Positions 22,486 through 28,254 of a DNA stretch of 28,254 nt are shown here, piece by piece. Location: contig CAAEUE010000016.1 of assembly GCA_900759015.1 (NCBI GenBank), positions 1-28,254 on the forward strand, in the 5' to 3' direction. A model generated the notes under the pieces. The model saw nothing but the letters and a program-made list of their open reading frames with translations, was not told where the DNA came from and did no database searches. Both the position numbers and the translations under genes were made by a program. Numbering within the stretch: the first letter of the stretch is position 1; every line of letters starts with the position of its first letter. This stretch comes from Clostridia bacterium. Its GTDB lineage: Bacteria > Bacillota > Clostridia > TANB77 > CAG-508.

Positions 22486-23256
22486 ATGAGAGAATATAGA
22501 AAAGTATCCAAAGGTGTTATTTTTGCAATTGTTATTGCAGTAATAGTAATTGGTGTTTCCTTAATATCATTATTTTCATTGGGAAAAGAAGAGCCAGAAA
22601 GTGGAGGAAAACAGCTTGCAGATAGTGTGAATTATTTAGAAGAAAGTAATTCAATAGAAGAGGCAAGTACTAGTTCTGATAAGACAGTAAATGAAGTAAA
22701 AGAAAATAAAATAGCATTAAACACAGAAAATTTAGTGAGTTCACAAAATACAACTACTAACCAAAAACAAAATAATGCAACTTCAAAAACGACAAATACA
22801 ACTACATCTGCATCAAAGCAAACAACAAAGAAAGAAGAAAAGAAAGAAATAAAATTTGAAAAGCCAGTTGAAGGAGAAATTATAAAAGAGTTTGCAAAAG
22901 ATAATTTAGTGTTTTCTAATACGTTAAACGAGTGGACAACTCATGTAGGTATAGATATAAAAGCAGCAAAGACTACAGTTGTTAAAGCAGCTTATGAAGG
23001 TACAGTAGAATCAATTAAAAATGATCCTAGATATGGATTAACGGTTATTATTGCACATGATGATGGTTACAAAACAGTATATTCTAATTTATTAACTTCT
23101 GAGTTTGTAGTAGAAGGCGAAAAGGTAACTACTGGACAAACAATAGGAACAGTAGGAAATACAGCTACTTTTGAAGTCGCTGATGAAAGCCATTTACACT
23201 TCGAAATATTAAAAGATAATGTACAAGTTGATCCTACAATATATATAAAATATTAA
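22486..23256 (+). CDS. spoIIQ: SpoIIQ-like M23 (LytM) metallopeptidase-fold membrane protein
   Basis: The 256-residue protein has a short cytosolic tail, one transmembrane helix (about 11-30), a long Ser/Thr/Asn/Lys-rich linker (45-122) and a C-terminal LytM domain. Zinc ligands appear complete: His153 and Asp157 in THVGID, and His236 and His238 in HLHFE. B. subtilis SpoIIQ has lost a ligand, whereas clostridial SpoIIQ keeps them, so this resembles the clostridial type. SpoIIQ in the forespore membrane pairs with SpoIIIAH across the septum to hold the engulfing membranes. The position after sigF and spoIID supports the SpoIIQ assignment over a generic cell-wall M23 hydrolase. GAGGAGG precedes the start. 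Confidence 0.82.
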   Translation: MREYRKVSKGVIFAIVIAVIVIGVSLISLFSLGKEEPESGGKQLADSVNYLEESNSIEEASTSSDKTVNEVKENKIALNTENLVSSQNTTTNQKQNNATSKTTNTTTSASKQTTKKEEKKEIKFEKPVEGEIIKEFAKDNLVFSNTLNEWTTHVGIDIKAAKTTVVKAAYEGTVESIKNDPRYGLTVIIAHDDGYKTVYSNLLTSEFVVEGEKVTTGQTIGTVGNTATFEVADESHLHFEILKDNVQVDPTIYIKY

Positions 23257-23260
23257 AAAA

Positions 23261-23284
23261 AGCGACTATATGTCGCTATTTTGT
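23261..23284. terminator. Bidirectional terminator between spoIIQ and the AraC-type gene
   Basis: A 6-bp stem (AGCGAC 23261-23266 with GTCGCT 23272-23277) closes a 5-base loop. ATTTTGTTTC follows on the plus strand, and an A-run before it supplies Ts for the minus strand. The regulator's stop codon overlaps it. Confidence 0.75.
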
Positions 23285-24094
23285 TTCTATAGGAAGCCAC
23301 CATTCTGTATGACCTGGACCATTGTAAACTTCAAGTTCTGGAATATTTCTAATATTATAACCAGAATAAGGAACCCAGTTACGATATGCATTATGTGAAA
23401 AGTTATTAAAAAAGTCACCAGATATTTCATCTATTTTAAATACAGCCCATGTAGAACTTGGAATAGTAATTTTTGTACCATGTGGCATATGTTCTGTACT
23501 AGCAATATAATAATTTGCATTAATAGAGTTTGGGAAAAATTCATCGTATTCTATAACTCCATATGCTGTATAATCATTTAGAATATTATCGTAAATTTTA
23601 TCTTTACTAATTTCTTTCCAAAAAGCAGGTGCAATTTTTTTGATATCTGGAATATAACACTTTCTAGGAATACCATATAATTCAATTCCATCATGTTCTT
23701 CTATTTTATAATGTAATTCTTTATTAGTTCTTATATTTGAAAATGAATATGGAGGAAAGTTTTTTATGTACTTCCCTTCTTTTTTTATTTTGCTTGGTTT
23801 AATTCCGTGAAATTTATAAAAAGATCTAGAAAAACTTTCTGAATTTTCATATCCATATTTAATTGCTAAATCTATAATCTTTACATCCGAATTTTGAAGC
23901 TCGATTGCAGCCATACTTAAACGTCTTTTCCTAATGTATTCTGTTAATGTCATTCCTGTTAAAAATGTAAAAATACGATACATAGTGTATTCGTTAACAC
24001 ATAGAATCTGAGCCATTTTTTTAGGCTCAATATCTGCATCTAAATTATTTTCTATATAATTAATTAATTCAGTAAATTTATCAAAATTATCCAT
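23276..24094 (-). CDS. AraC-family regulator with GyrI-like effector domain
   Basis: The 272-residue protein starts with an AraC/XylS DNA-binding domain of two HTH motifs. These are visible as KKMAQILCVNEYTMYRIFTF and IDLAIKYGYENSESFSRSFY, the latter followed by GIKPSKIKK. The C-terminal half (about 118-272) resembles the GyrI-like/SRPBCC effector-binding fold, with YGIPRKCY, STWAVFKIDE and the terminal PELEVYNGPGHTEWWLPI. This Rob/BmrR-like layout commonly senses small hydrophobic compounds. The start at 24094 is preferred because GGAGGAATT precedes it. A longer in-frame start would run into the divergent gene and has no ribosome-binding site. It diverges from the split phosphotransfer operon across about 108 bases, so it is the obvious candidate regulator of that operon. 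Confidence 0.9.
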   Translation of the reverse strand: MDNFDKFTELINYIENNLDADIEPKKMAQILCVNEYTMYRIFTFLTGMTLTEYIRKRRLSMAAIELQNSDVKIIDLAIKYGYENSESFSRSFYKFHGIKPSKIKKEGKYIKNFPPYSFSNIRTNKELHYKIEEHDGIELYGIPRKCYIPDIKKIAPAFWKEISKDKIYDNILNDYTAYGVIEYDEFFPNSINANYYIASTEHMPHGTKITIPSSTWAVFKIDEISGDFFNNFSHNAYRNWVPYSGYNIRNIPELEVYNGPGHTEWWLPIETK

Positions 24095-24175
24095 AATTCC
24101 TCCAATTAAGAAATATTTTAACATAAAACAGACTTTTTTGGTATCAAAAATGTCAATTATTAGGTTAGAAAAAAT

Positions 24176-24192
24176 CCTATAATGATTATAGG
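24176..24192. repeat. Perfect 17-base palindrome at the head of the GHKL-swivel operon
   Basis: CCTATAAT and ATTATAGG flank a single central G. The left arm contains the putative -10 hexamer TATAAT and the right arm runs into the Shine-Dalgarno GGAGGG. A similar half, ATTATTAGG, lies at 24156-24164. This could be an operator or, if transcribed, a ribosome-binding-site hairpin. Confidence 0.65.
24178..24183 (+). promoter_or_regulatory. Putative -10 element of the GHKL-swivel operon, without a good -35
   Basis: A perfect TATAAT lies 19 bases before the chosen start codon, but no recognisable -35 hexamer is found 16-18 bases upstream. A missing -35 is typical of activator-dependent promoters and would fit control by the divergent AraC protein. 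The implied leader is very short. Confidence 0.35.
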
Positions 24193-24202
24193 AGGGATAA
24201 TT

Positions 24203-25456
24203 ATGGTAAAAGAGTTTATAGACATTACACCACATAGAAGCATAATGTGTAAGATAAGTCAAACTGGCTATTCTGTACAGGAAGCGATATCAGAATTAAT
24301 AGACAATTCTATAGATGCTAGATTAGAAAATGAAAAACTAACAATAAAAGTTACAATTAATAAAGAACATATTATTATAGAAGATACTGGTAAGGGCATG
24401 AATAAATCACAAGCAAAAGACTCCATAAGGTTGGGCTACTCAAGCAAAAAAGAAAAGCTTGGAGAATTTGGGTTAGGCCTAAAAACAGCAACATCTTTTT
24501 TAGGAGAAGAATTTGTTCTAAAGACTAAAATGGCAGATTCTAACGAAGAATATATAATTAAATATGATGAAAATGAATGGTTACAAAAAGGTGATTGGTT
24601 TAAATTTCCATTTATAATAGAAGATAAAAACGATAAATCACATGGAACAATAGTAGAAGTCAAAAAATTAAAAATAGATTTAACAGATGAATTGTTACAA
24701 AAAATAAAAGAAGAATTAGGAAGAAGATTTGCACCATTTATTTTAAATGATGAGATTTATTTATATTTTAATGAAGAAAAATGTGTGGTACCTAAACCAG
24801 CTATAATAGAAGGTACTAAAAAGAATATAGACATCAAAATTGGAAAATGTGAGATTAAAGGCTGGTGGGCTTATCAATTAGCAGGATATAACAAGAGCTA
24901 TTATGGATTCAATACATTTAGAAGAGGAAGATTAGTTACTGTTTTTGATAAAATCGGTATTACAAATAATCAGGAGATAAAACAAATTATAGGAGAACTA
25001 GAAATATCAGGAGTAGATATAACACATGATAAAAAAGGCTGGGTTAAAACATCTGATGAATATAAAGAAGTAGAAGAAAGATTAATGGAGTATTTTAAGG
25101 AATATGAATATAAACCTAAAAGATTATTAACCGGATATCCAGCAAGTAAAGGAAAAGTTATAGGAACGGTAAAACAGGTAAATATGTTTCATAGTGGAAA
25201 TATGGAACAAGAAATAAAAAAGGTAAATAAGGGAGATATTATAGTAACAGCTATGACAAGACCACAGTATTTAATTGCAATAAGACGAGCTGGCGGAATA
25301 ATTACAGATTTGGGAGGAACTCTTTGTCATGCTGCAATAGTATCTAGAGAGTTTGGAATACCTGCAGTAGTTGGAACCAATATAGCAACAAGTGTCTTAC
25401 AAGATGGGCAAAAAGTAATAATAGACGGAGGAGAAGGTGTAGTATATGAATATTAA
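24203..25456 (+). CDS. GHKL (MORC/Hsp90-like) ATPase fused to a PEP-utilizer phosphohistidine swivelling domain
   Basis: The 417-residue fusion has two clear parts. The N-terminal third is a GHKL ATPase of the MORC/MutL/Hsp90 type, not a histidine kinase. The N box is ELIDNSIDA (31-39, with Asn35), G1 is DTGKGM (from 61) and G2 is GEFGLGLKTA (87-96). No HisKA domain is present. A middle transducer-like region follows (about 190-305). Residues from about 312 to the end form a complete PEP-utilizing mobile domain, beginning GYPASKGKVIGTV. It carries the phospho-acceptor His376 in GGTLCHAAIVSREFGIP, as in PEP synthase, PPDK and rifampin phosphotransferase. The start at 24203 follows GGAGGG, and the ATG at 24182 would put that site inside the coding region. 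It overlaps the next gene by 11 bases. The overall role is not established. Confidence 0.9.
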   Translation: MVKEFIDITPHRSIMCKISQTGYSVQEAISELIDNSIDARLENEKLTIKVTINKEHIIIEDTGKGMNKSQAKDSIRLGYSSKKEKLGEFGLGLKTATSFLGEEFVLKTKMADSNEEYIIKYDENEWLQKGDWFKFPFIIEDKNDKSHGTIVEVKKLKIDLTDELLQKIKEELGRRFAPFILNDEIYLYFNEEKCVVPKPAIIEGTKKNIDIKIGKCEIKGWWAYQLAGYNKSYYGFNTFRRGRLVTVFDKIGITNNQEIKQIIGELEISGVDITHDKKGWVKTSDEYKEVEERLMEYFKEYEYKPKRLLTGYPASKGKVIGTVKQVNMFHSGNMEQEIKKVNKGDIIVTAMTRPQYLIAIRRAGGIITDLGGTLCHAAIVSREFGIPAVVGTNIATSVLQDGQKVIIDGGEGVVYEY

Positions 25457-26549
25457 AATACCAGAATATTTATTAAAAATGCCAACATATTTACCAAATG
25501 ATATAGAGGGAATGATTTTTACATATCCCAATAAATTTCCATTAATAAAAGAAAAATATGAAGAGGCTGCCCAGAAATATGCAATGGATCCAGTTGGTTT
25601 TAGACAATATGGTGATTCACAAAAGGCGGAGTTAATAGTAGGACTTGATAATCTAAAAAAGGAATATGATTCTCGTAAAGATAAAGATTTAGAATATATG
25701 GTAAAAATGGACCAGAGATTAAATAAATTATTTTGTTTTAGGTTTTGGATAGTAAATTATTTATTTGCAGATGGTCCAATACATAGTTTTTATGTTGATA
25801 ATTTAAGATTATTAATAAGAAAGGCTGTAAAAGCTGATGAAACAGAAAAGTATGAAGCAAAAGTAGAAGAGATAATTCAAACTCTATTGCAATCAGATTA
25901 TGCAGATGAATATTTAGAACAAGCATTAGATTGTAATGCAGCGTTAAAAGAACTAAGAAATATAAAAGAAATACAAGAAGAGTTAGAAAAGGTAACTATA
26001 TTAATAGATGAAGATCCGATGAAAAATGTAGAGCAAATAAATAGTATTTGGAAAGATATTTGGAAAGTTATAGAAAATAATGAAATAATAGGGCAAAAAC
26101 TACGTCATGCAATTTATCAAGTTAAATTTAGAAGTTCAATGCTTCCTTTATATAATATTTTGACACATACTATAGAATTTAGAAAAGAAAATTTACAATT
26201 ACAAGAAAAGTACGATAACATGCATAAGAAAATAGACAATATTTTAGAACAAGCTAAGAAGGAATTATCTACTGATGAATATGATTTATTGAAGATGTCA
26301 TATGAACAAGCTAAAAATTTTGCGATGTATAAAGATGTAATGGGAGCAGTAGATGGTAAGTTACTACCATTTTGGTTTGGTATTCATGATGAAATAAGAG
26401 AAATACTAAAAAAATCTAATCCAAACATGCCTATTCGTTCAGTTGGACAAGCTGGAATGTTCTATTATTTAGTATGGTATTTACCAACAGATTTAAAAGC
26501 AATAGTTATGACACCAGATTTTACTGATTTTTCTTTAGAAGATTTGTAG
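25446..26549 (+). CDS. Helical protein of unknown function in the split phosphotransfer operon
   Basis: The 367-residue protein has no signal peptide or membrane helix and appears almost entirely alpha-helical. Charged heptad-like stretches occur at about 165-190 and 240-280 (LQLQEKYDNMHKKIDNILEQ). No catalytic motif is obvious to me. Late segments, DEYDLLKMSYEQAKNFAMYK and LLPFWFGIHDEIREILKK, faintly recall the helical acceptor-binding region between the ATP-grasp and His domains of rifampin phosphotransferase-like enzymes. That resemblance is weak and by eye only. It starts inside the 3' end of the GHKL-swivel gene (11-base overlap) behind GGAGGAGAAGGTG, implying tight coupling, and ends eight bases before the phosphatase gene. 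It may be a substrate or acceptor module, or a target of the system. Confidence 0.75.
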   Translation: MNIKIPEYLLKMPTYLPNDIEGMIFTYPNKFPLIKEKYEEAAQKYAMDPVGFRQYGDSQKAELIVGLDNLKKEYDSRKDKDLEYMVKMDQRLNKLFCFRFWIVNYLFADGPIHSFYVDNLRLLIRKAVKADETEKYEAKVEEIIQTLLQSDYADEYLEQALDCNAALKELRNIKEIQEELEKVTILIDEDPMKNVEQINSIWKDIWKVIENNEIIGQKLRHAIYQVKFRSSMLPLYNILTHTIEFRKENLQLQEKYDNMHKKIDNILEQAKKELSTDEYDLLKMSYEQAKNFAMYKDVMGAVDGKLLPFWFGIHDEIREILKKSNPNMPIRSVGQAGMFYYLVWYLPTDLKAIVMTPDFTDFSLEDL

Positions 26550-26557
26550 GTGATGAA

Positions 26558-27373
26558 ATGAAGGATATAAATATAATATTAACCAGGCACGGAAGATATA
26601 ATAATTCTAGAGATAAAAGTGACTTGAGGATAGGACATATCACTGAAGAAGGTAAAAGAGAAATAGCGGAGAAGACCAAAAAAAGAATAGATATGATAGT
26701 AGGTAATAAATTAAAAGATACTACATTTTTAATTATTGCCTCACCTACTTATTGGTTAAGTGACGAAAGATTTGGAAGAAGAGCTATCGAAACAGAAAAA
26801 CTAACCAAAGCAGAAATAATGGAAGAACTAAAACAAGAAGGTCTATCAGAAGAAGAAGCAAAATCTCATTTTTATTCAAAGCCCAAAATATATACGAGGC
26901 AAAAAATAAATGGACTTAGTATAGAAGAATTAAGGGACAAATTAGCAGAACCAAATGTATATGATTTAGCACCAAGTTATATACAAAAATTAAAAGTAAG
27001 ATATGGAGGAATGAATTATGGATTTTGGAAAGAACTTGCAAGTTCAGAAGAAGTAAAACAATACAATAAAAATGCAGAAGGTCCAACAGATTTAAGAAGA
27101 AAAATAACAGAACTATTAAATTATGTAGTAGAATGGTCAAAGGACTATTCAAAAAGTCAAGATACAAATGTATGTGTATTTTTAATTACTCATGGAGAAA
27201 CAATGGAACCTTTTATTCAGAATAGAAAATTATCACACATAACTGAATTTGGATATAATGAGGGGATTGTTTTTAATGTAAAGGAAGATGGAATTATAAT
27301 AAAGACAGAAGATGAACTATTTATTGGACCTCCACCAAAAGTTAAAGATGAATATATATTAGGTAGGGATTAA
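26558..27373 (+). CDS. Histidine phosphatase superfamily protein (phosphoglycerate-mutase fold)
   Basis: The 271-residue protein carries the RHG motif at residues 10-12 (ILTRHGRYNN), with nucleophilic His11. A distal catalytic His212 lies in LITHGETMEP, both typical of the superfamily. The spacing is longer than in SixA or small PGM-type enzymes. An inserted region of about 100 residues (85-185) contains two acidic helices (EIMEELKQEGLSEEEAKSHF) and a Tyr/Trp-rich stretch (RYGGMNYGFWKELA). It is the third gene of the four-gene operon, starting eight bases after its neighbour behind AGGTGAT and ending one base before the ATP-grasp gene. By analogy with SixA-type phosphohistidine phosphatases it may dephosphorylate the swivelling-domain histidine next door, but a small-molecule substrate is equally possible. 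Confidence 0.85.
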   Translation: MKDINIILTRHGRYNNSRDKSDLRIGHITEEGKREIAEKTKKRIDMIVGNKLKDTTFLIIASPTYWLSDERFGRRAIETEKLTKAEIMEELKQEGLSEEEAKSHFYSKPKIYTRQKINGLSIEELRDKLAEPNVYDLAPSYIQKLKVRYGGMNYGFWKELASSEEVKQYNKNAEGPTDLRRKITELLNYVVEWSKDYSKSQDTNVCVFLITHGETMEPFIQNRKLSHITEFGYNEGIVFNVKEDGIIIKTEDELFIGPPPKVKDEYILGRD

Positions 27374-27374
27374 T

Positions 27375-28085
27375 ATGATATATAAATTAGATGAAATAAG
27401 TGAAAAAGATGCACAAGAAGTTGGAGGGAAAGCATCTAATTTAGGTGAGCTTATAAAATTAGGATTTAATGTGCCTAAAGGATTTGTTTGTACATCAAAG
27501 GAAAATATAGAAGACATATATAATATGTATAATAAATTAAAATTAGATAAAGTAGCAGTTAGATCATCTGCTATATGTGAAGATGGAATACAAAATTCAT
27601 ATGCTGGTCAATTTGAAACATTTCTTAATATAAATAAAGAAGAAATTATTAAAAGTATAGAAAAATGTTATAACTCAAATAAATCTGAAAATATAAAAGG
27701 TTATATAAATGAAAAAAATATAGTAGATGAGAATACAAAGGTATCAGTTATAGTTCAAGAAATGATAGACGGGGATATTTCTGGAGTAATGTTTACTAAA
27801 AACCCAGTAAGTGGTAATGACACAATTATGATAGAAAGTATATTAGGGTTGGGAGAAAAATTAGTGCAAGGGGAAGTAACTCCAACACAAATCACAATTA
27901 ATAAAAATACATTAATAATAGTAAATAGAATTGGAAAAGAAATCTTATCAGATAATGAGATCAAAACTTTAAGCCGAATTGGATTAGATATAGAAAGATT
28001 CTTTAAAGCTCCACAAGATATAGAATGGTGTTTAAAGGATGGAGAAATATACATATTACAAACGAGAAATATAACAACATTATAG
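27375..28085 (+). CDS. Stand-alone ATP-grasp domain of the PEP synthase/PPDK N-terminal type
   Basis: The 236-residue protein is a compact but complete PPDK_N ATP-binding module with nothing attached. It has VGGKASNLGELIKLGFNVP (16-34), VAVRSSAICED (from about 61, with Arg63), SYAGQFETFLNI, SVIVQEMIDGDISGVMFT, ESILGLGEKLVQGEVTPTQ, and the final PQDIEWCLKDGEIYILQTRN. In PEP synthase, PPDK and rifampin phosphotransferase this domain phosphorylates the histidine of a swivelling domain on the same chain, releasing AMP in those families. Here neither the His domain nor the PEP-binding barrel is attached. The His domain is instead on the first gene of the operon. The protein is shorter than usual (about 300 or more) mainly through a reduced segment after residue 95. 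AGGTAGGG precedes the ATG. Confidence 0.92.
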   Translation: MIYKLDEISEKDAQEVGGKASNLGELIKLGFNVPKGFVCTSKENIEDIYNMYNKLKLDKVAVRSSAICEDGIQNSYAGQFETFLNINKEEIIKSIEKCYNSNKSENIKGYINEKNIVDENTKVSVIVQEMIDGDISGVMFTKNPVSGNDTIMIESILGLGEKLVQGEVTPTQITINKNTLIIVNRIGKEILSDNEIKTLSRIGLDIERFFKAPQDIEWCLKDGEIYILQTRNITTL

Positions 28086-28189
28086 AGATATCTGTGGTCC
28101 AAAATGCTTGAAATCAACAAAGAAGAAATGATGACTTTTTATATAATAAAGTTATGTTAAAAAAATATTAAAAAAAATGAAAAAATATG

Positions 28190-28218
28190 TTGACAATAAA
28201 AAGGTGATATGGTAATAT
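28190..28218 (+). promoter_or_regulatory. Strong sigma-A promoter for a gene beyond the window
   Basis: A perfect TTGACA at 28190-28195 and TAATAT at 28213-28218 are separated by 17 bases. No open reading frame starts before the window ends, so it must serve a downstream gene or RNA with a leader longer than about 30 bases. I see no terminator in the 104 bases between the ATP-grasp gene and this promoter. Confidence 0.65.
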
Positions 28219-28254
28219 AATTAAAGACCGAGTAACAAGAGAAAAAAACACATA

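Noticed and set aside
24151..24156. Perfect TTGACA on the minus strand as the -35 of the AraC gene
   Set aside because: No acceptable -10 hexamer lies 16-18 bases downstream, so I do not list it as a promoter.
24203..25456. Calling the GHKL gene a sensor histidine kinase
   Set aside because: There is no HisKA dimerisation box or conserved H-E/D-x-x-(T/N)-P motif. The N and G boxes resemble MORC/MutL/Hsp90-type ATPases.
27375..28085. Calling the ATP-grasp gene a truncated (broken) PEP synthase
   Set aside because: The domain is complete from VGGKASNLGEL to the PQDIEW-LQTRN end, has its own Shine-Dalgarno and stop, and no remnant of the His or PEP-binding domains follows. A split partner with the His domain lies in the same operon.

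Overview
The window reads as a chromosome segment of a low-GC, spore-forming Firmicute, most likely a member of class Clostridia. The evidence is very AT-rich DNA with AGA/TTA-type codons, strong Shine-Dalgarno sites, a T-box on valS, an ireB-ruvX-yrzB cluster, a spoIIAA-spoIIAB-sigF operon with spoIID and a spoIIQ-like gene, and a dipicolinate synthase subunit A. I see no rRNA, tRNA or CRISPR array. No gene-free stretch exceeds 300 bases.

Layout. (1) 1-94 is the end of an IS3/IS150-type insertion sequence running off the window. (2) 271-3237 is a large hybrid sensor kinase with receiver, HPt and HD-GYP domains, followed by ychF. (3) 4627-5633 is a small LPKTG surface protein convergent with a sortase. 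(4) 5748-9185 runs pyrophosphatase, membrane TPR protein, dipicolinate synthase A and UppP, closed by a strong terminator. (5) 9384-13318 is an accessory-looking cluster: a VirB2/TrbC-like small membrane protein, a 791-residue TadZ/MinD-like protein with AT-hook motifs and PGFDDD repeats, and a membrane GAF/degenerate-GGDEF protein. It leads into ireB, ruvX and a DUF1292 gene. (6) 14460-17389 is a T-box-controlled valS. (7) 17581-18072 is an unrecognised gene with foreign-looking codon use. (8) 18138-19712 (minus) is a COG2509-type FAD protein. (9) 19884-23256 is the sporulation block, in which spoIIAA carries an apparent +1 frameshift. (10) 23276-28085 is an AraC/GyrI-like regulator divergent from a four-gene operon.

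The four-gene operon (24203-28085) is the best candidate for an undescribed system. It appears to be a PEP-synthase/rifampin-phosphotransferase-like machine split across genes. The ATP-grasp domain (PPDK_N) stands alone in the last gene. The phosphohistidine swivelling domain is fused to a GHKL (MORC/Hsp90-like) ATPase in the first gene. A helical protein of unknown function sits second, and a histidine-phosphatase-superfamily enzyme third. No PEP/pyruvate-binding TIM barrel is present in the operon. My inference is that ATP-grasp charges the swivelling histidine, the GHKL module gates it, the helical protein supplies the acceptor or substrate site, and the phosphatase resets it. The divergent AraC regulator and a perfect palindrome over the putative -10 and Shine-Dalgarno suggest inducible control. 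Its physiological role (defence, drug inactivation or signalling) cannot be decided from the sequence.
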